The notes below the pieces were generated by a model. The model had not been told where the DNA came from and made no database searches. It saw only the letters and a program-made list of their open reading frames with translations. Shown here piece by piece: positions 5,183-5,704 of a DNA stretch of 5,704 nucleotides. Position numbers and translations under genes: made by a program. Source of the DNA: Alphaproteobacteria bacterium. Lineage in GTDB: Bacteria > Pseudomonadota > Alphaproteobacteria > Rhizobiales > Devosiaceae. The stretch lies in NCBI GenBank assembly GCA_013152625.1, contig JAADFY010000185.1:1-5704 (forward strand), in the 5' to 3' direction. Positions within the stretch are counted from its first letter, which is position 1. Each line of letters starts with the position of its first letter.

Positions 5183-5704
5183 CTATTTCAGCCGGTGATA
5201 GGCGGCCAGCAACCCCTCGGTGGAACTGTCGTGCCCGGCACCCCCCTGTTCGGTCTCAACCCGTGGCAAAATCGCCCTGGCCAGCTTTTTGCCCAGTTCC
5301 ACACCCCATTGATCGAAACTGTTTATGTCCCAGATGATACCCTGGACAAACACCTTGTGCTCGTAAAGGGCGATCAGCATGCCCAGGGTGGCCGGGTCGA
5401 GACGTGTGTACATCAAGGTGTTTGAGGGTCGGTTGCCGGGGAAAACCTTGTGGGGCGCCAACATCCGGATCCGATCAGGCTCAAGGCCCGCCGCCGCCAG
5501 TTCCTGTTCCACCTGGTGCACGGATTTGCCGACCATGAGCGCCTCGGACTGGGCGAGGCAGTTGGCGACAAGTTTTTGGTGATGGGGTGGCAGGTGTTCG
5601 TGGGGCCGCGCGGCGATTAGAAAGTCCACCGGCACCACGCTGGTCCCCTGATGGATGAGCTGGTAAAAAGCGTGTTGGCCGTTGGTGCCCGGCTCGCCCC
5701 AGAT
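5183..5704 (-). CDS. pgi: Glucose-6-phosphate isomerase, C-terminal third (N terminus beyond window)
   Basis: The frame is open to the right edge; 173 residues and a TAG stop (complement of 5183-5185) are visible out of roughly 540. Pgi interconverts fructose-6-phosphate and glucose-6-phosphate in the cytoplasm. The visible part starts IWGEPGTNGQHAFYQLIHQG, which includes the family GxNGQHxFYQ segment and the catalytic His (visible residue 18, HQG). The C-terminal PGI signature GIIWDINSFDQWGVELGKK is at about 122-140, with the active-site Lys at 139. No lesions are seen. It converges on frcA with 63 bases between, occupied by the palindromic repeat. Pgi would route imported fructose, once phosphorylated, into glucose-6-phosphate pathways; the neighbour relation fits but is not proof of co-regulation. 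Confidence 0.95.
   Translation of the reverse strand: MWGEPGTNGQHAFYQLIHQGTSVVPVDFLIAARPHEHLPPHHQKLVANCLAQSEALMVGKSVHQVEQELAAAGLEPDRIRMLAPHKVFPGNRPSNTLMYTRLDPATLGMLIALYEHKVFVQGIIWDINSFDQWGVELGKKLARAILPRVETEQGGAGHDSSTEGLLAAYHRLK

Overview
The window looks like a stretch of alphaproteobacterial chromosome, with moderately high G+C by eye. The basis is close family resemblance of three consecutive genes to the rhizobial FrcB/FrcC/FrcA fructose importer, plus a divergent ROK-family repressor and a neighbouring glucose-6-phosphate isomerase gene. The order or genus cannot be fixed from the sequence alone.

Layout, left to right. (1) Bases 2-628, + strand: the 3' end of a gene for an unrecognised protein built of 45-residue tandem repeats; it is open at the left edge. 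(2) 640-1863, - strand: a ROK-type transcriptional repressor with a TTG start and a good ribosome binding site, convergent with the repeat gene across an 11-base gap. (3) 1864-2126: the divergent control region, with a candidate sigma70 promoter for the transporter, a near-palindrome over its -10 that could be the repressor operator, and mutually exclusive CTGAC/GTCAG inverted repeats in the leader. (4) 2127-3156, + strand: the fructose-binding protein gene frcB, broken by a 4-base tandem duplication (TCGCTCGC, 2371-2378). Removing one copy restores a 341-residue protein with the family sequence CIADGAKG at the junction. (5) 3195-3224: a 12-bp perfect hairpin between frcB and frcC. (6) 3249-4343: frcC permease. 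(7) 4340-5119: frcA ATPase, overlapping frcC by ATGA. (8) About 5128-5163: a C/G-rich palindromic intergenic repeat between convergent genes. (9) 5183-5704, - strand: the C-terminal third of glucose-6-phosphate isomerase (pgi), open at the right edge.

How the genes fit together: FrcB would capture fructose in the periplasm, FrcC/FrcA would import it using ATP, the ROK protein would repress frcBCA until sugar is present, and Pgi would convert fructose-6-phosphate to glucose-6-phosphate. No fructokinase is visible. As written the importer lacks an intact binding protein, so either the locus is decaying in this strain or the 4-base duplication is a sequencing or assembly error.

The frc region is otherwise ordinary. 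The two items most worth following up are the frcB frameshift and the unknown repeat protein at the left edge. I did not find convincing evidence of a new multi-gene system.
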